Source: SZAS-103 sp043747745 (GTDB taxonomy: Bacteria > Pseudomonadota > Gammaproteobacteria > Xanthomonadales > Xanthomonadaceae). From it: DNA of 55,432 bases. Made by a program: the position numbers and the translations under genes. Numbering within the stretch: the first letter of the stretch is position 1; every line of letters starts with the position of its first letter. The notes beneath the pieces were generated by a model. That model was not told the origin of the DNA and made no database searches. It saw only the letters and a program-made list of their open reading frames with translations. This document shows positions 34,387-43,353 of this stretch, one piece after another. The DNA is taken from NCBI GenBank assembly GCA_043747745.1, contig JAYTOP010000059.1, positions 1 to 55,432 on the forward strand, given 5' to 3'.

Positions 34387-35048
34387 CAGCCCAACTCCCT
34401 TTCAAGAAATCCAAGTGTGACCGCGAGCGCCTTGCTCGCGCTGTCTGCATCGTAGTCGGCGCGCTGGTCGCAATTGAAGCCGTGGCCTGCGGGCCAGACG
34501 CGGACTTCGGCTTGTGGCTGCGCGGCGCGGATCGCTGCGATATCGGCCGGCGGAATGGATGCGTCGCGCTCGCCGAAGTGGAACAGCAGCGGCGCTTTCG
34601 CATCCTCCGCAGCGAAGGGCAGCGTGCGCGCACCATAGTAACTGACGGCAGGCAGACCGAGCCGGGTGTTGGCGAGGAAGGCCACGCTACCACCCCAGCA
34701 ATAACCAATTGCAGCGGTGCGCAGATGCTTGCCTTGCAGCACCCGGGCCGCGGCACTGATGCTGTCCAGTGCATGTCCAAACCCGATCGCGGTCACCAAA
34801 TCGCGGCCACGCGCGATGCCGTCTGAGTCGTAGCCGAGTTCGACATCGCGCTCGACCGGATCGAACAACGCCGGCGCGATCGCCGCATAGCCATGGTTCG
34901 CGAAACGCTCGGCAACACTGCGGATGTGCGCGTTGATACCAAAGATTTCCTGGATCACCACCACGCCGCCGCGCGGCTTGCCATCCGGCGACGCCTGCCA
35001 TCCGCCGATACGGCCATTCGGGGTATCGATCTCGATGCGCTCGCCCAT
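34386..35048 (-). CDS. dienelactone hydrolase family protein
   Basis: 220 aa alpha/beta-hydrolase. The nucleophile is the Cys in AIGYCWGGSVAF; the Asp is in FGERDASIPPADI and the His in WPAGHGFNCDQR. The N-terminus GGVVVIQEIFGINAHIRSVAERFANHGY is diagnostic. It is the first gene of the long minus-strand run that includes pxpBC. Substrate unknown. Confidence 0.92.
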   Translation of the reverse strand: MGERIEIDTPNGRIGGWQASPDGKPRGGVVVIQEIFGINAHIRSVAERFANHGYAAIAPALFDPVERDVELGYDSDGIARGRDLVTAIGFGHALDSISAAARVLQGKHLRTAAIGYCWGGSVAFLANTRLGLPAVSYYGARTLPFAAEDAKAPLLFHFGERDASIPPADIAAIRAAQPQAEVRVWPAGHGFNCDQRADYDADSASKALAVTLGFLERELG

Positions 35049-35197
35049 GCATGTCTCCTGCGGATCGGTGGATTCTAGCGGCAGCAGCTGGGATCGTGTG
35101 GTGGATAGCTTTTCGCTTTGGCGTTTTCACGCGCCGCTTACGTCAACGATTCGAAACGGTAGTAGGCTCGCGTTGTCAATACCGGGGAGCGGCGGCG

Positions 35198-36118
35198 ATG
35201 GCGGCAACCGAAGCAGGGGTCTCGACGCAGGCGGAGCCGGCACGACCAGCGCCGATCCAGCCCCAGCCAATTCCCGTAACGCCAACGCGACCACCAGCGT
35301 GGACGATCTATCGGCATCGGCTGCCGGTGCGGATCATGCACTGGATCAATGCGATCTGCATATTCGTGATGGTCGGCAGCGGCCTATCGATCTTCAACGC
35401 GCATCCGCACCTGTACTGGGGGCAGCAGTCGCAGTTCGACAAGCCTGTGCTGGAACTGGTTGCGTTGAACGGCAGCGACCACAAGTTGCACGGTGCGACC
35501 CGGATCGGTGGACACCAGTTCGACACTACCGGCGTGCTTGGCGTGTCCGCAGGCGTCGATGGCAGGCCGCGTTCGCGTGGTTTCCCATCGTGGGCCACAT
35601 TGCCGGGTCCGCAATCGCTGGCATTGGGCCGCCAATGGCATTTCACTTTCGCGTGGATTTTCGCGATCAACGGCTCGCTGTATCTGTTGTGGACGTTGCT
35701 TAGCAGGCATTTCAGCCGCGACCTCGCACCGACCGGCAAGGACTGGCGCGGCATCGGCCGCTCGATCATCGACCACATGAAGTTCAAGCATCCGCATGGC
35801 GCAGAAGCCACGCGCTACAACATCCTGCAGAAGCTTGCCTACCTGGCGGTGATCCTGGTGTTCGGGCCGGGCATCGTGCTGATGGGTCTGGCGATGTCGC
35901 CGCACATGGACAGTGTGCTGGGCTGGCTGGTCGATCTGGTCGGTGGCCGACAATCGGCGCGTACGATCCATTTCATCATCGCGTTCGGATTCATCGCGTT
36001 CGTGCTGATCCATGTGTTCGAGGTGCTGGTGTCGGGCATCTTCAACCACCTGCGCTCGATGATTACCGGCAATTACAGGGTTCCCGTGGGGAAGGAGGAC
36101 AGCCATGAATCCGAATGA
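35198..36118 (+). CDS. cytochrome b561-type membrane subunit for a Mo-enzyme
   Basis: 306 aa from the ATG with GGGGAG eight bases upstream; an open frame to 35051 is antisense to the hydrolase. A Pro-rich cytosolic N-terminus (about 1-40) leads to four or five helices. Candidate haem ligands are His in RLPVRIMHWINAICI, QWHFTFAWIFAI, and TIHFIIAFGFIAFVLIHVFEV. The family is prokaryotic cytochrome b561/FdnI-like. The 3' end overlaps the next gene, a Tat-exported molybdenum oxidoreductase, by 14 bases, so the pair probably forms one membrane-anchored redox complex linked to the quinone pool. Confidence 0.9.
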   Translation: MAATEAGVSTQAEPARPAPIQPQPIPVTPTRPPAWTIYRHRLPVRIMHWINAICIFVMVGSGLSIFNAHPHLYWGQQSQFDKPVLELVALNGSDHKLHGATRIGGHQFDTTGVLGVSAGVDGRPRSRGFPSWATLPGPQSLALGRQWHFTFAWIFAINGSLYLLWTLLSRHFSRDLAPTGKDWRGIGRSIIDHMKFKHPHGAEATRYNILQKLAYLAVILVFGPGIVLMGLAMSPHMDSVLGWLVDLVGGRQSARTIHFIIAFGFIAFVLIHVFEVLVSGIFNHLRSMITGNYRVPVGKEDSHESE

Positions 36119-36863
36119 TCGCAGGCGCTTTCTCGCGCGCAGTGCCGTTGGCGGCAGCGCCCTGCTGCTGGCCGGTTGCGACAAGCTGGCCGGTACGTCG
36201 TGGTTTTCCGGATTGCTCGGCAAGGCCGGTCCGTTTACCGAGGCTGCGCAAAGCGCGATCACGCCGGCGAATGCACTTGCGCGCGAATTCACCGAGGCCG
36301 ACATCGCCCCGCATTTCAAGGCGAACGGCTCGATCGACCCGCAAGACGACGACTACCTCGCCCATGTCGACAATGATTTCAAGGATTGGAAGCTGGAGAT
36401 TCGCGGTCTCGTCGAACGTCCGTACAGCCTGTCGCTGGATGCATTGCGCGCGTTGCCATCGCGCACCCAGATCACCCGCCACGATTGCGTCGAAGGCTGG
36501 AGCGCGATCGGCAAATGGAAGGGCGTTCCGTTGAAGGCCGTGCTCGAAAAGGCGGGCGTGAAACCGCAGGCGCGCTACGTCGTATTCCGTTGCATGGATA
36601 CGCTCGACGATGCGCTGTACTACGAAAGTTGCCGCATCGTGGATGCCTTCCATCCGCAGACGATCCTTGCCTACGACCTCAACGACAAACCACTGCTGGT
36701 CGCCAATGGCGCACCCGTGCGCGTGAGGCTCGAACGCAAGCTTGGCTACAAGCAGGCCAAGTATCTGTCCGCGATCGAACTGGTGGACGACTACGCGCGG
36801 ATCGGCGCAGGCAAGGGCGGCTTCTGGGAAGACAAGGGTTACGACTGGTTCGGCGGGATCTGA
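36105..36863 (+). CDS. Tat-exported molybdopterin-dependent oxidoreductase
   Basis: 252 aa. The twin-arginine signal is NDRRRFLARSAVGGSALLLAGC, which also contains a lipobox, so a Tat lipoprotein is possible. The sulfite-oxidase-type domain has LVERPYSLSLDALRALPSRTQITRHDCVEGWSAIGKWKGV with the Mo-ligating Cys (about residue 127), and YYESCRIVDAFHPQTILAYDLND plus RVRLERKLGYKQAKYLSAIEL. It resembles YedY/MsrP but lacks the usual MsrQ partner, using a b-type cytochrome instead. Substrate unknown. Its 3' end overlaps greB on the other strand by 25 bases. Confidence 0.92.
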   Translation: MNPNDRRRFLARSAVGGSALLLAGCDKLAGTSWFSGLLGKAGPFTEAAQSAITPANALAREFTEADIAPHFKANGSIDPQDDDYLAHVDNDFKDWKLEIRGLVERPYSLSLDALRALPSRTQITRHDCVEGWSAIGKWKGVPLKAVLEKAGVKPQARYVVFRCMDTLDDALYYESCRIVDAFHPQTILAYDLNDKPLLVANGAPVRVRLERKLGYKQAKYLSAIELVDDYARIGAGKGGFWEDKGYDWFGGI

Positions 36864-37369
36864 TCGTTTGGCGTCGCATAGCGCACGTCGATCACTCCAT
36901 AGCGGGCGATGCCATCGGGTAGCGGCGCTTCGACGACATCCCCAGCGCGCTTGCGCAATGCGGCGCGAGCGAGCGGCGAGTCGATGCTGATCAATCCGGT
37001 CTTCGCGTCGGTCTCGTCCGGCCCGACGATGCGATAACGCATGCTGTTTCCGTCGTCGTCCTCAACCACGATCCACGCGCCGAAATAAATGGCGCCGCTG
37101 TCGGAAGGCATTCCGTCGGCGACCTTGAGCGACGGCAACCGTTTGCTCAGGTAGCGTACCCGCTGGTCGATTTCGCCAAGCTGCTTCTTGCGATAGATGT
37201 ATTCGGCATTTTCGGAGCGGTCGCCTTCGGCCGCTGCGGCGGCGAGTGCGGCGACGACTTCGGGTCGCTTGCGCTTCCACAGTTCGTCGAGTTCCGCGCG
37301 CAGGCGTTCGTAGCCATCGCGGGTGATGATCGCGGTCGAATGCGGTGGTGGCGGGCGCCAGCGCGACAT
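36839..37369 (-). CDS. greB: transcription elongation factor GreB
   Basis: 176 aa. Rescues backtracked RNA polymerase by stimulating transcript cleavage. The N-terminal coiled coil carries the acidic tip GDRSENAEYIYRKKQLGEID, and the C-terminal FKBP-like domain has YRIVGPDETDAKTGLISIDSPLARAALRKRAGD. The extended tail YGVIDVRYATPND is typical of GreB over GreA. It is the last gene of a minus-strand set, 12 bases after the TPR protein. Confidence 0.94.
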   Translation of the reverse strand: MSRWRPPPPHSTAIITRDGYERLRAELDELWKRKRPEVVAALAAAAAEGDRSENAEYIYRKKQLGEIDQRVRYLSKRLPSLKVADGMPSDSGAIYFGAWIVVEDDDGNSMRYRIVGPDETDAKTGLISIDSPLARAALRKRAGDVVEAPLPDGIARYGVIDVRYATPNDQIPPNQS

Positions 37370-37381
37370 CCTAGCGCGTGC

Positions 37382-38668
37382 TCATCGGGTGGCCGCCGGA
37401 TAGGCATCAGGAAGCTTGCTCGAGAACAGATCGAGTTGGGCAAGTTGCCGCAGCAGTTCTGCATGCGCCCGGTGATCCGGGAAGCGATCCGCAGCCGCCT
37501 GCAGCAATGCGCGTGCGCCGGCAAGATCGCTGCGACGTTCGACCAGCAGGCGTGCTGCGACCAGCGTGTTGTCCGGCACGTCGGGATCGCGCGGATTGCG
37601 CAGCTGGAAGTCCAGCAGCAGCGCGAGCGCGAGATCGTGCTGGCCGAAGCGTTCGGCTGCGTGCGCGAGGCGCGTCGTCTGCTCCGCTGCGGACGGTCGG
37701 AACTGCGGATCGTGCGCCAGCGACTCGCGCAGCAGCGCCAATGCCTCGCGCTCGTTGCCGTCCACGAGCAACGCGCTCAACCGCGTCTTCGCGTGCTCGA
37801 GCAGACCAGCCTGGTCGTCGATCTTCACGAGCAATTCGCGATAGCGCGCATGCATCGCTGGCGATGCGTGCAATTCACTCGCGAGGCATCGCTGCAACGC
37901 GTAGGCGGCACCGCCGAAATCGTCAGCGGCGATCAGGTCGTCGACGCGGCGCAGCAGCGGCGCATGCCGATCTTCTGGTCGCAGCGTCGATTCCGGAACC
38001 GGAACGAAGTCGAGCTCCTTGCGGTAGGCGTACACGATCCTGCCGAGTACGTGGAAATACATCACCATCAGGTAAAACCACACGAAGCCGGTGAAGACCT
38101 GGCTCAGGACAGACGGTAGCCAGTTGTCGATCAAAACGGACAGGACTCGCTGAGCGCCGCCTGCCAGCACCGTTGCGATCACCAGCAGCGCATAGCCTGT
38201 GCCAAGTCGGCCGACCACGCGCAGCAACCGTGCCGGATTCAAGGCTGCGCCGAGATCGCGCGCCATCGCGGCGGTCATCGTCATCGCTGGCTGCAGGCAG
38301 GCCAGCACGGCAAAGCCGAGCCAGCGCAGGCCAGGCGTATCAACGCGGAGGTTCAACCACGCCTGCGCGACGAGGAACAGCAGTTGCAAGATCAGCAGCG
38401 TCCAGCCAGTGCTATCGGGTTCGGTTGCGAATTCCGGCGGAACCAGTGAGCCGTTCGCGCTGCGGTCGAGCACTTCCACCGCATAACGGCAGGCTGCGGC
38501 CCAGATCACCAGCAGGATCACGATCCCGACCAGCGGCGCAATCGTCAGCAGCAGGCTCAACGACAGCGCAACCAGTGTCGTCAGCGATGCGGGCTGTGCC
38601 GGATAGCGCAGAATCGCGATGAGATCGCGGCGTCTATCGGAGGCTGTCTGTGGAACCTTGGCAGTCAT
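37382..38668 (-). CDS. membrane protein with C-terminal TPR-like region
   Basis: 428 aa from MTAKVPQTASDRRRD; a longer open frame upstream is antisense to the ATPase gene and not protein-like. The N-terminal half has about six helices (from SLTTLVALSLSLLLTIAPLVG to SQVFTGFVWFYLMVMYFHVLGRIVYAYRKELD), reminiscent of DUF4013. The C-terminal half is helical repeats (AAYALQRCL, EALALLRESLAHD, DLALALLLDFQ, ARALLQAAADRFPDH) consistent with TPRs. No function known. It lies 16 bases after the HerA-like gene and before greB. Confidence 0.7.
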   Translation of the reverse strand: MTAKVPQTASDRRRDLIAILRYPAQPASLTTLVALSLSLLLTIAPLVGIVILLVIWAAACRYAVEVLDRSANGSLVPPEFATEPDSTGWTLLILQLLFLVAQAWLNLRVDTPGLRWLGFAVLACLQPAMTMTAAMARDLGAALNPARLLRVVGRLGTGYALLVIATVLAGGAQRVLSVLIDNWLPSVLSQVFTGFVWFYLMVMYFHVLGRIVYAYRKELDFVPVPESTLRPEDRHAPLLRRVDDLIAADDFGGAAYALQRCLASELHASPAMHARYRELLVKIDDQAGLLEHAKTRLSALLVDGNEREALALLRESLAHDPQFRPSAAEQTTRLAHAAERFGQHDLALALLLDFQLRNPRDPDVPDNTLVAARLLVERRSDLAGARALLQAAADRFPDHRAHAELLRQLAQLDLFSSKLPDAYPAATR

Positions 38669-38684
38669 CGCGCCAACTGCACGC

Positions 38685-40232
38685 TCAGCGACGACCCGAG
38701 CCAAGGATGCCGCCGAGCACGCCGCGCAGGATCTGCCGCCCGACCTGGCTGCCGACCGTGCGCGCGGCCTGCTTGGCCATGCTCTCGACCATGCCTTGCC
38801 GTCGGCTGGTGCCGAACATCCAGTCCTTGATGGTCTGGCCGATGCCTTCGCCAGCGGCTGGTGCAGACGCAGTTGTTGTCGGTGCGCTGCCACCGCTAAC
38901 AGGTGCCACGCCAGCATCTGCGTGCCGTTGCGCAAGCATCTCGGCCGCGGATGCGCGATTGATCGGAGTGTCGTACTTGCCGCCGACCGGGCTGCGCGAA
39001 CGCACCATCGCACGTTCGGCATCGGTGATCGCGCCCATCCGGCAATGCGGTGCGCAGATAAGCGCGCGCTCCACCGGCATCGGTATGCCCTTGTCCAGCA
39101 GCATCGAGGCCAGCGCTTCGCCGATGCCCAGTTGCGAGATCACTTCGGCGACATTGAATTTCGGATTGGCGACGAAGGTCTGCGCCGCAGTGTTGACGGC
39201 TTTCTGGTCGCGTGGCGTGAAGGCGCGCAGCGCGAACTGCACGCGATTGCCAAGCTGGCCGAGGATGTCTTCGGGCACGTCGTCGGGGAACTGCGAGCAG
39301 AAGTACACGCCGACGCCTTTCGAGCGGATCAGCCGCACGACCTGTTCCACGCGCTTCTGCAATGCCGGAGGGGCGTCGTCGAATAGCAGGTGGGCCTCGT
39401 CGAAGAAGAACACGAGCTTGGGCTGATCGAGGTCGCCGACCTCGGGCAGTTTCTCGAACAGTTCCGACAGCAGCCACAGCAGGAAGGTCGAATACAGCTT
39501 CGGCTGGAGGACGAGTTTGTCGGCGGCGAGGATGTTGACGATGCCGCGGCCGCTCATGTCCTGGCGCATGAAGTCGGCCAGATCCAGCGCCGGTTCGCCG
39601 AAGAACCTGTCGCCGCCCTGTTGTTCGATCTGCAGCAGGCCGCGCTGGATCGCGCCGACCGATGCTGTGCTGATCAATCCGTACTTGGCCGAGATGTCTG
39701 CGCGGTTTTCGGCGCAATGGTTCAGCAGCGCACGCAGGTCGTCGAGGTCGAGCAGCAGCAGGCCGTTGTCGTCGGCCATCTTGAACACGACCTCCAGCAC
39801 GCCTTCCTGGGTGTCGTTGAGGTCGAGGATGCGCGCGAGCAGGGTCGGGCCCATCTCGCTGACCGTGGTGCGCACCGGATGCCCTGACGTTCCATAGATG
39901 TCCCAGAACACTACTGGGCTCGCTTCGGACTTCCAGTCGGCGACGCCGATCTGCGCATTGCGCTGGGCGATCCTGTCGCTCGCCTGGCCGGCCATTGCGA
40001 GTCCGGCCACATCGCCTTTGACGTCGGCCATGAACACCGGGACCCCCAGCCGCGAGAATCCTTCCGCCATCACCAGCAGGGACACGGTCTTGCCGGTACC
40101 GGTGGCGCCAGCGACGAGGCCATGGCGATTGCCGTAGCGGAGCAGCAGGAACACCTGCGCGCTGGCGGCATCGGTGATGCCCTTGCCGATCAGGATGCCG
40201 TCGGTCTGTGTCGAACTCACGTTGTGCTCCAT
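38685..40232 (-). CDS. HerA-like ATPase (DUF853, YjgR type)
   Basis: 515 aa from MEHNVSSTQTDGILIGKG. Walker A is LVAGATGTGKTVSLLVMAEGFSRLG and the Walker B region is KLVFFFDEAHLLFDDAP. Other landmarks: VFMADVKGDVAGLA, VFWDIYGTSGHPVRTTVSEMGP, VGVYFCSQFPDDVPEDILGQLGNRVQFALRAFTPRDQKA. The C-terminus ends Gly-rich (RQILRGVLGGILGSG). Function of YjgR in bacteria is not established; the fold is a hexameric translocase. Confidence 0.93.
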   Translation of the reverse strand: MEHNVSSTQTDGILIGKGITDAASAQVFLLLRYGNRHGLVAGATGTGKTVSLLVMAEGFSRLGVPVFMADVKGDVAGLAMAGQASDRIAQRNAQIGVADWKSEASPVVFWDIYGTSGHPVRTTVSEMGPTLLARILDLNDTQEGVLEVVFKMADDNGLLLLDLDDLRALLNHCAENRADISAKYGLISTASVGAIQRGLLQIEQQGGDRFFGEPALDLADFMRQDMSGRGIVNILAADKLVLQPKLYSTFLLWLLSELFEKLPEVGDLDQPKLVFFFDEAHLLFDDAPPALQKRVEQVVRLIRSKGVGVYFCSQFPDDVPEDILGQLGNRVQFALRAFTPRDQKAVNTAAQTFVANPKFNVAEVISQLGIGEALASMLLDKGIPMPVERALICAPHCRMGAITDAERAMVRSRSPVGGKYDTPINRASAAEMLAQRHADAGVAPVSGGSAPTTTASAPAAGEGIGQTIKDWMFGTSRRQGMVESMAKQAARTVGSQVGRQILRGVLGGILGSGRR

Positions 40233-40362
40233 CGCGACAGTTCCGCCGATTCTAGTCGGGCAGGGCGGCGCACGATACCGGTTGCTCGCGGGCGATGCGA
40301 TGGTTAGGCTCCCAATTGCCTGATCCTTGTTTCCATCTTCTGCGTCATCACCGGGAGTGCCC

Positions 40363-41901
40363 ATGCGCCGCATCGCCGTTCTGCTGTGTTCCTGCGCGCT
40401 TACAGCCTGTGCGACTGTTCCATCCGCGAAACCGGCACAGCCATCCACGGCACGTACCGGCATCGCTGCCGTGGACGCGTTGTACGTGCGTCTTGAAGCC
40501 GACACCGCGCGCTACAACGCAGGTCTGGACAGCATCGCGCGCGGCGATGGCGACGGCGGCCGCAAGGCGACCGCTGCTGCAAGCACCGATCTGCTCGATG
40601 CTTCGAGCAAATGCCAGGTAACGGCGTCCTGCGATAGCGCCCGTTTCATCGCCGCCTACGACGCGCTGTTGACGCGCCAGGCCAGCGAGCTGAACAACGA
40701 TGGCGAGGGTTTTGCCGAAGTCGAGGACAAGAACAGCGCATCCGGCGTGGCGCGCGATGGCATCTCGCCAGTCATCAAGAACCTCCCGGCGGCGTCGCGA
40801 CCAGTCGCAATGCTCAAGGGTCGCGACATGCGCGAGATCATTACCCTCAATGAGCCGATGAAGGCCGCATTGACGGAGTGGTTGACGTCCAACCGCGCGC
40901 AACTCATCGATGCGTGGGAAAACTACCAGTACATGCGCCAGTTGATGTGGCCCGAATACGAGCGCGCCGGCCTGCCCGAGGCGCTGCTATTCGGGATCAT
41001 GGCGCAGGAATCCGGCGGCAAGGTACATGCGGTATCGCGTTCAGGCGCAGCGGGCCTGTTGCAGTTCATGCCCGCCACTGGCGCAGCCTACGGGCTGGGC
41101 CTGAGCAACGGTTTCGATACCCGCTACGACCCGACCCTGTCCACGCGCGCGAACGTGCAGTACTTCAACGCGCGCTTCGCCGAGTTGGGCAACAACCTCG
41201 AGCTGTCGGTCGCGGCGTACAACGGCGGCGAGGGCCGTGTTGCGCGGCTCTACAACAATACCGGTGGCAAGGGCTTCTGGGATCCTCAGGTCTACAGCCA
41301 GCTTCCGCCCGAAACCCGCGACTACGTACCGCGCGTGCTCGCTGCGGCGTGGCTGTTCCTGAATGCGAGGGAGTACGGCCTGCAATTTCCGCGCGTGAAC
41401 GCCGGTGAGCCGCAACAACTCAACCTCGCACGCGCGACATCGCTCAACGAACTCACGATCTGCCTTGGCAACAACGGCGTCCGCGATGGCTGGTTCCGCG
41501 CGCTGCGCAACCTCAACGCGCGTTACGAGCCGCACGATGTGATCGCCGCAGGCACTGTGCTGCGCGTGCCGCCGTACGTGATGCACCTGTATCGCCCGAA
41601 TTGCGTGGACAACAACACGCGCGCGCAACTCGCCGCCGATCTCGCTGCAGCGCGCAAGCCGATGGTCGTCGCGCCCCCGCCGCCGCAGGTGCGCGTCGCG
41701 GTGGAAGAGGAGCCGCGCCCACGCGGCCATGACAAGGGCAAGGCCGGCAGCTACACCGTCGGCCACGGCGATACCCTTGAGGAGGTCGCCGACCGCAAGG
41801 ATTGCGATACGCATGAACTCGCGCGGGCGAACGGGATCCGGGCCCCGTATCGGTTGCGCAAGGGCCAGAAGATCAAGCTGGTGGGGTGCTCGCGTCGCTG
41901 A
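40363..41901 (+). CDS. membrane-bound lytic murein transglycosylase, MltD-like
   Basis: 512 aa from the ATG with GGGAG five bases upstream. A signal peptide with lipobox LTAC (Cys17) suggests a lipoprotein. The SLT domain (about 205-335) has the catalytic Glu in GIMAQESGGKVHAVSRSGAAGLLQFMPATG and the family words NVQYFNARFAELGNNLELSVAAYNGGEGRV. A LysM-like region ends the protein (YTVGHGDTLEEVADRKDCDTHELARAN). It cleaves peptidoglycan in the periplasm, forming 1,6-anhydro ends. It is divergent from the HerA-like gene. Confidence 0.92.
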   Translation: MRRIAVLLCSCALTACATVPSAKPAQPSTARTGIAAVDALYVRLEADTARYNAGLDSIARGDGDGGRKATAAASTDLLDASSKCQVTASCDSARFIAAYDALLTRQASELNNDGEGFAEVEDKNSASGVARDGISPVIKNLPAASRPVAMLKGRDMREIITLNEPMKAALTEWLTSNRAQLIDAWENYQYMRQLMWPEYERAGLPEALLFGIMAQESGGKVHAVSRSGAAGLLQFMPATGAAYGLGLSNGFDTRYDPTLSTRANVQYFNARFAELGNNLELSVAAYNGGEGRVARLYNNTGGKGFWDPQVYSQLPPETRDYVPRVLAAAWLFLNAREYGLQFPRVNAGEPQQLNLARATSLNELTICLGNNGVRDGWFRALRNLNARYEPHDVIAAGTVLRVPPYVMHLYRPNCVDNNTRAQLAADLAAARKPMVVAPPPPQVRVAVEEEPRPRGHDKGKAGSYTVGHGDTLEEVADRKDCDTHELARANGIRAPYRLRKGQKIKLVGCSRR

Positions 41902-41959
41902 TCGAGGCTGATGTCATCGCCTCAATGGATGTCGTCGCGGGCATGGCGGGGGGATCTGT

Positions 41960-42529
41960 TCATTTGTCTGGATCCTTCAAAAACGCGATCTCGTCCGCTG
42001 AGGAAGGGCGAGCAAGTACCGCGTTGCGGTGCGGGAAGCGGCCAAAGCGGTCGATGATCGCCTTGTGTTCCATTGCGTACCGGGTCCACTCCTTGTCGCC
42101 CAGATGTCCGATCAAGATGAGGGACAACACCTGGTCCGTTGCATCCTCGCTGTGCTCGAACGGCAGGTAGAGGAACATCCGTTGCTGCCGGGTCATGGCG
42201 ATATCGAAACCCAGTTCGATCGCTGACCTGGAAATGCGGCGAGCGATCGAATCGGCAGCAAACGTGCGCGGGTGATCGCGAAACATGTTGCGCGAAAACT
42301 GATCCAGAACAATCACTATGGCGAGCGCCAGGCGCGATGTTGCGACAACGAGTCCGTCCTGCGCAACGAGTTGCTCGTGCAGGACAAGAAAGCGGTCGCG
42401 GATTTGCACGTCGATGGCGTCGCTCTTCGCGAACCATTCGGATTCCGACATCTCCTCGAACCAGAAACGGATGACATCGCCGACCCATGCAGGATCGAGT
42501 GTTTCGGGATTGGATCGGATTGTGGACAT
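41960..42529 (-). CDS. DUF924 family protein
   Basis: 189 aa from the ATG at MSTIRSNPETLDP. DUF924 text is unmistakable: DVIRFWFEEMSESEWFAKSDAIDVQIRDRF, IVLDQFSRNMFRDHPRTFAADSIARR, MFLYLPFEHSEDATDQ, and HKAIIDRFGRFPHRNAVLARPSSADEIAFL. The family is widespread with no assigned function. Confidence 0.94.
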   Translation of the reverse strand: MSTIRSNPETLDPAWVGDVIRFWFEEMSESEWFAKSDAIDVQIRDRFLVLHEQLVAQDGLVVATSRLALAIVIVLDQFSRNMFRDHPRTFAADSIARRISRSAIELGFDIAMTRQQRMFLYLPFEHSEDATDQVLSLILIGHLGDKEWTRYAMEHKAIIDRFGRFPHRNAVLARPSSADEIAFLKDPDK

Positions 42530-42690
42530 CACTCTTCCGCACCACCACCAGGCCCATACGGTTTCGAGTTCAGTGCGGTTGCCTTGTGCATGGTTGGCTG
42601 ACTCGGTTTTCAAGCGCAACACACTGAAATGCAGGGTGTTGCGAAGGGCAAACAGTGCGATGGCCGGAGGATTCCTGAGTCTTGATCAAT

Positions 42691-43353
42691 TCAACCGGAC
42701 CTGCGAAGGCGATAGACCGCCGTCTGCAACACGCTGACGCCTTCCGCAATGAAGCCCGGTTGCTCGGCGAGGATGTCGCGGCGTTCAAGCAGGTCGACCT
42801 CCCAGTCGCGATCAAACAGCGCGTGCACTTCTGCGTCGGCCACCGAAAACGGAGGACCGGATTTTTCGTGCTGCGGATAGTCCAGCGTAATCAGCAGGCC
42901 ACGACAGCCTGTCGGCAGGAGCTCGTACAACGCGTCGGCATAGCGCAGGCGCAACTCGGGCGGCAGCGCGATCAGTGCGGCGCGGTCGTACACCGCCACG
43001 CAATCGGCGAGTGCTGCGGAATCGAGCGCGAAGGCATCGCCGCAGATCAGTTCGATCGCGCCGGATGTGTAGTGTTGGCCGAACTGTGAAGCACTGATCG
43101 TTGGTACAAGATCGCGTTCGGCGAAAAATTGCCTCACCGCAAGTTCTGACAACTCCACGCCGAGTACTTGATGGCCGCGCGCCACCAGCCAGTCCATGTC
43201 GAGGCTCTTGCCCGCGAGCGGCACGAACACCGTACTGCCCGACGCAAGCTCAAGCGCATCCCAATATTTTTCCAGCAACGGCGTGACGCGCTCCTGATGG
43301 AAGCCGATCCGCCCTTCTTGCCAGCGCTGCTTCCAGAACTCCGCGTCCATCAT
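42691..43353 (-). CDS. tpm: thiopurine S-methyltransferase
   Basis: 220 aa SAM-dependent enzyme; bacterial homologues methylate thiopurines and tellurite or selenite. Landmarks: FWKQRWQEGRIGFHQERVTPLLEKYWD, VPLAGKSLDMDWLVARGHQVLGVELSELAVRQFF, YDRAALIALPPELRLRYADAL, and SVADAEVHALFDRDWEVDLLERRDIL. Its start overlaps the parC stop by four bases (ATGA), so it is translationally coupled to a topoisomerase gene. Confidence 0.94.
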   Translation of the reverse strand: MMDAEFWKQRWQEGRIGFHQERVTPLLEKYWDALELASGSTVFVPLAGKSLDMDWLVARGHQVLGVELSELAVRQFFAERDLVPTISASQFGQHYTSGAIELICGDAFALDSAALADCVAVYDRAALIALPPELRLRYADALYELLPTGCRGLLITLDYPQHEKSGPPFSVADAEVHALFDRDWEVDLLERRDILAEQPGFIAEGVSVLQTAVYRLRRSG

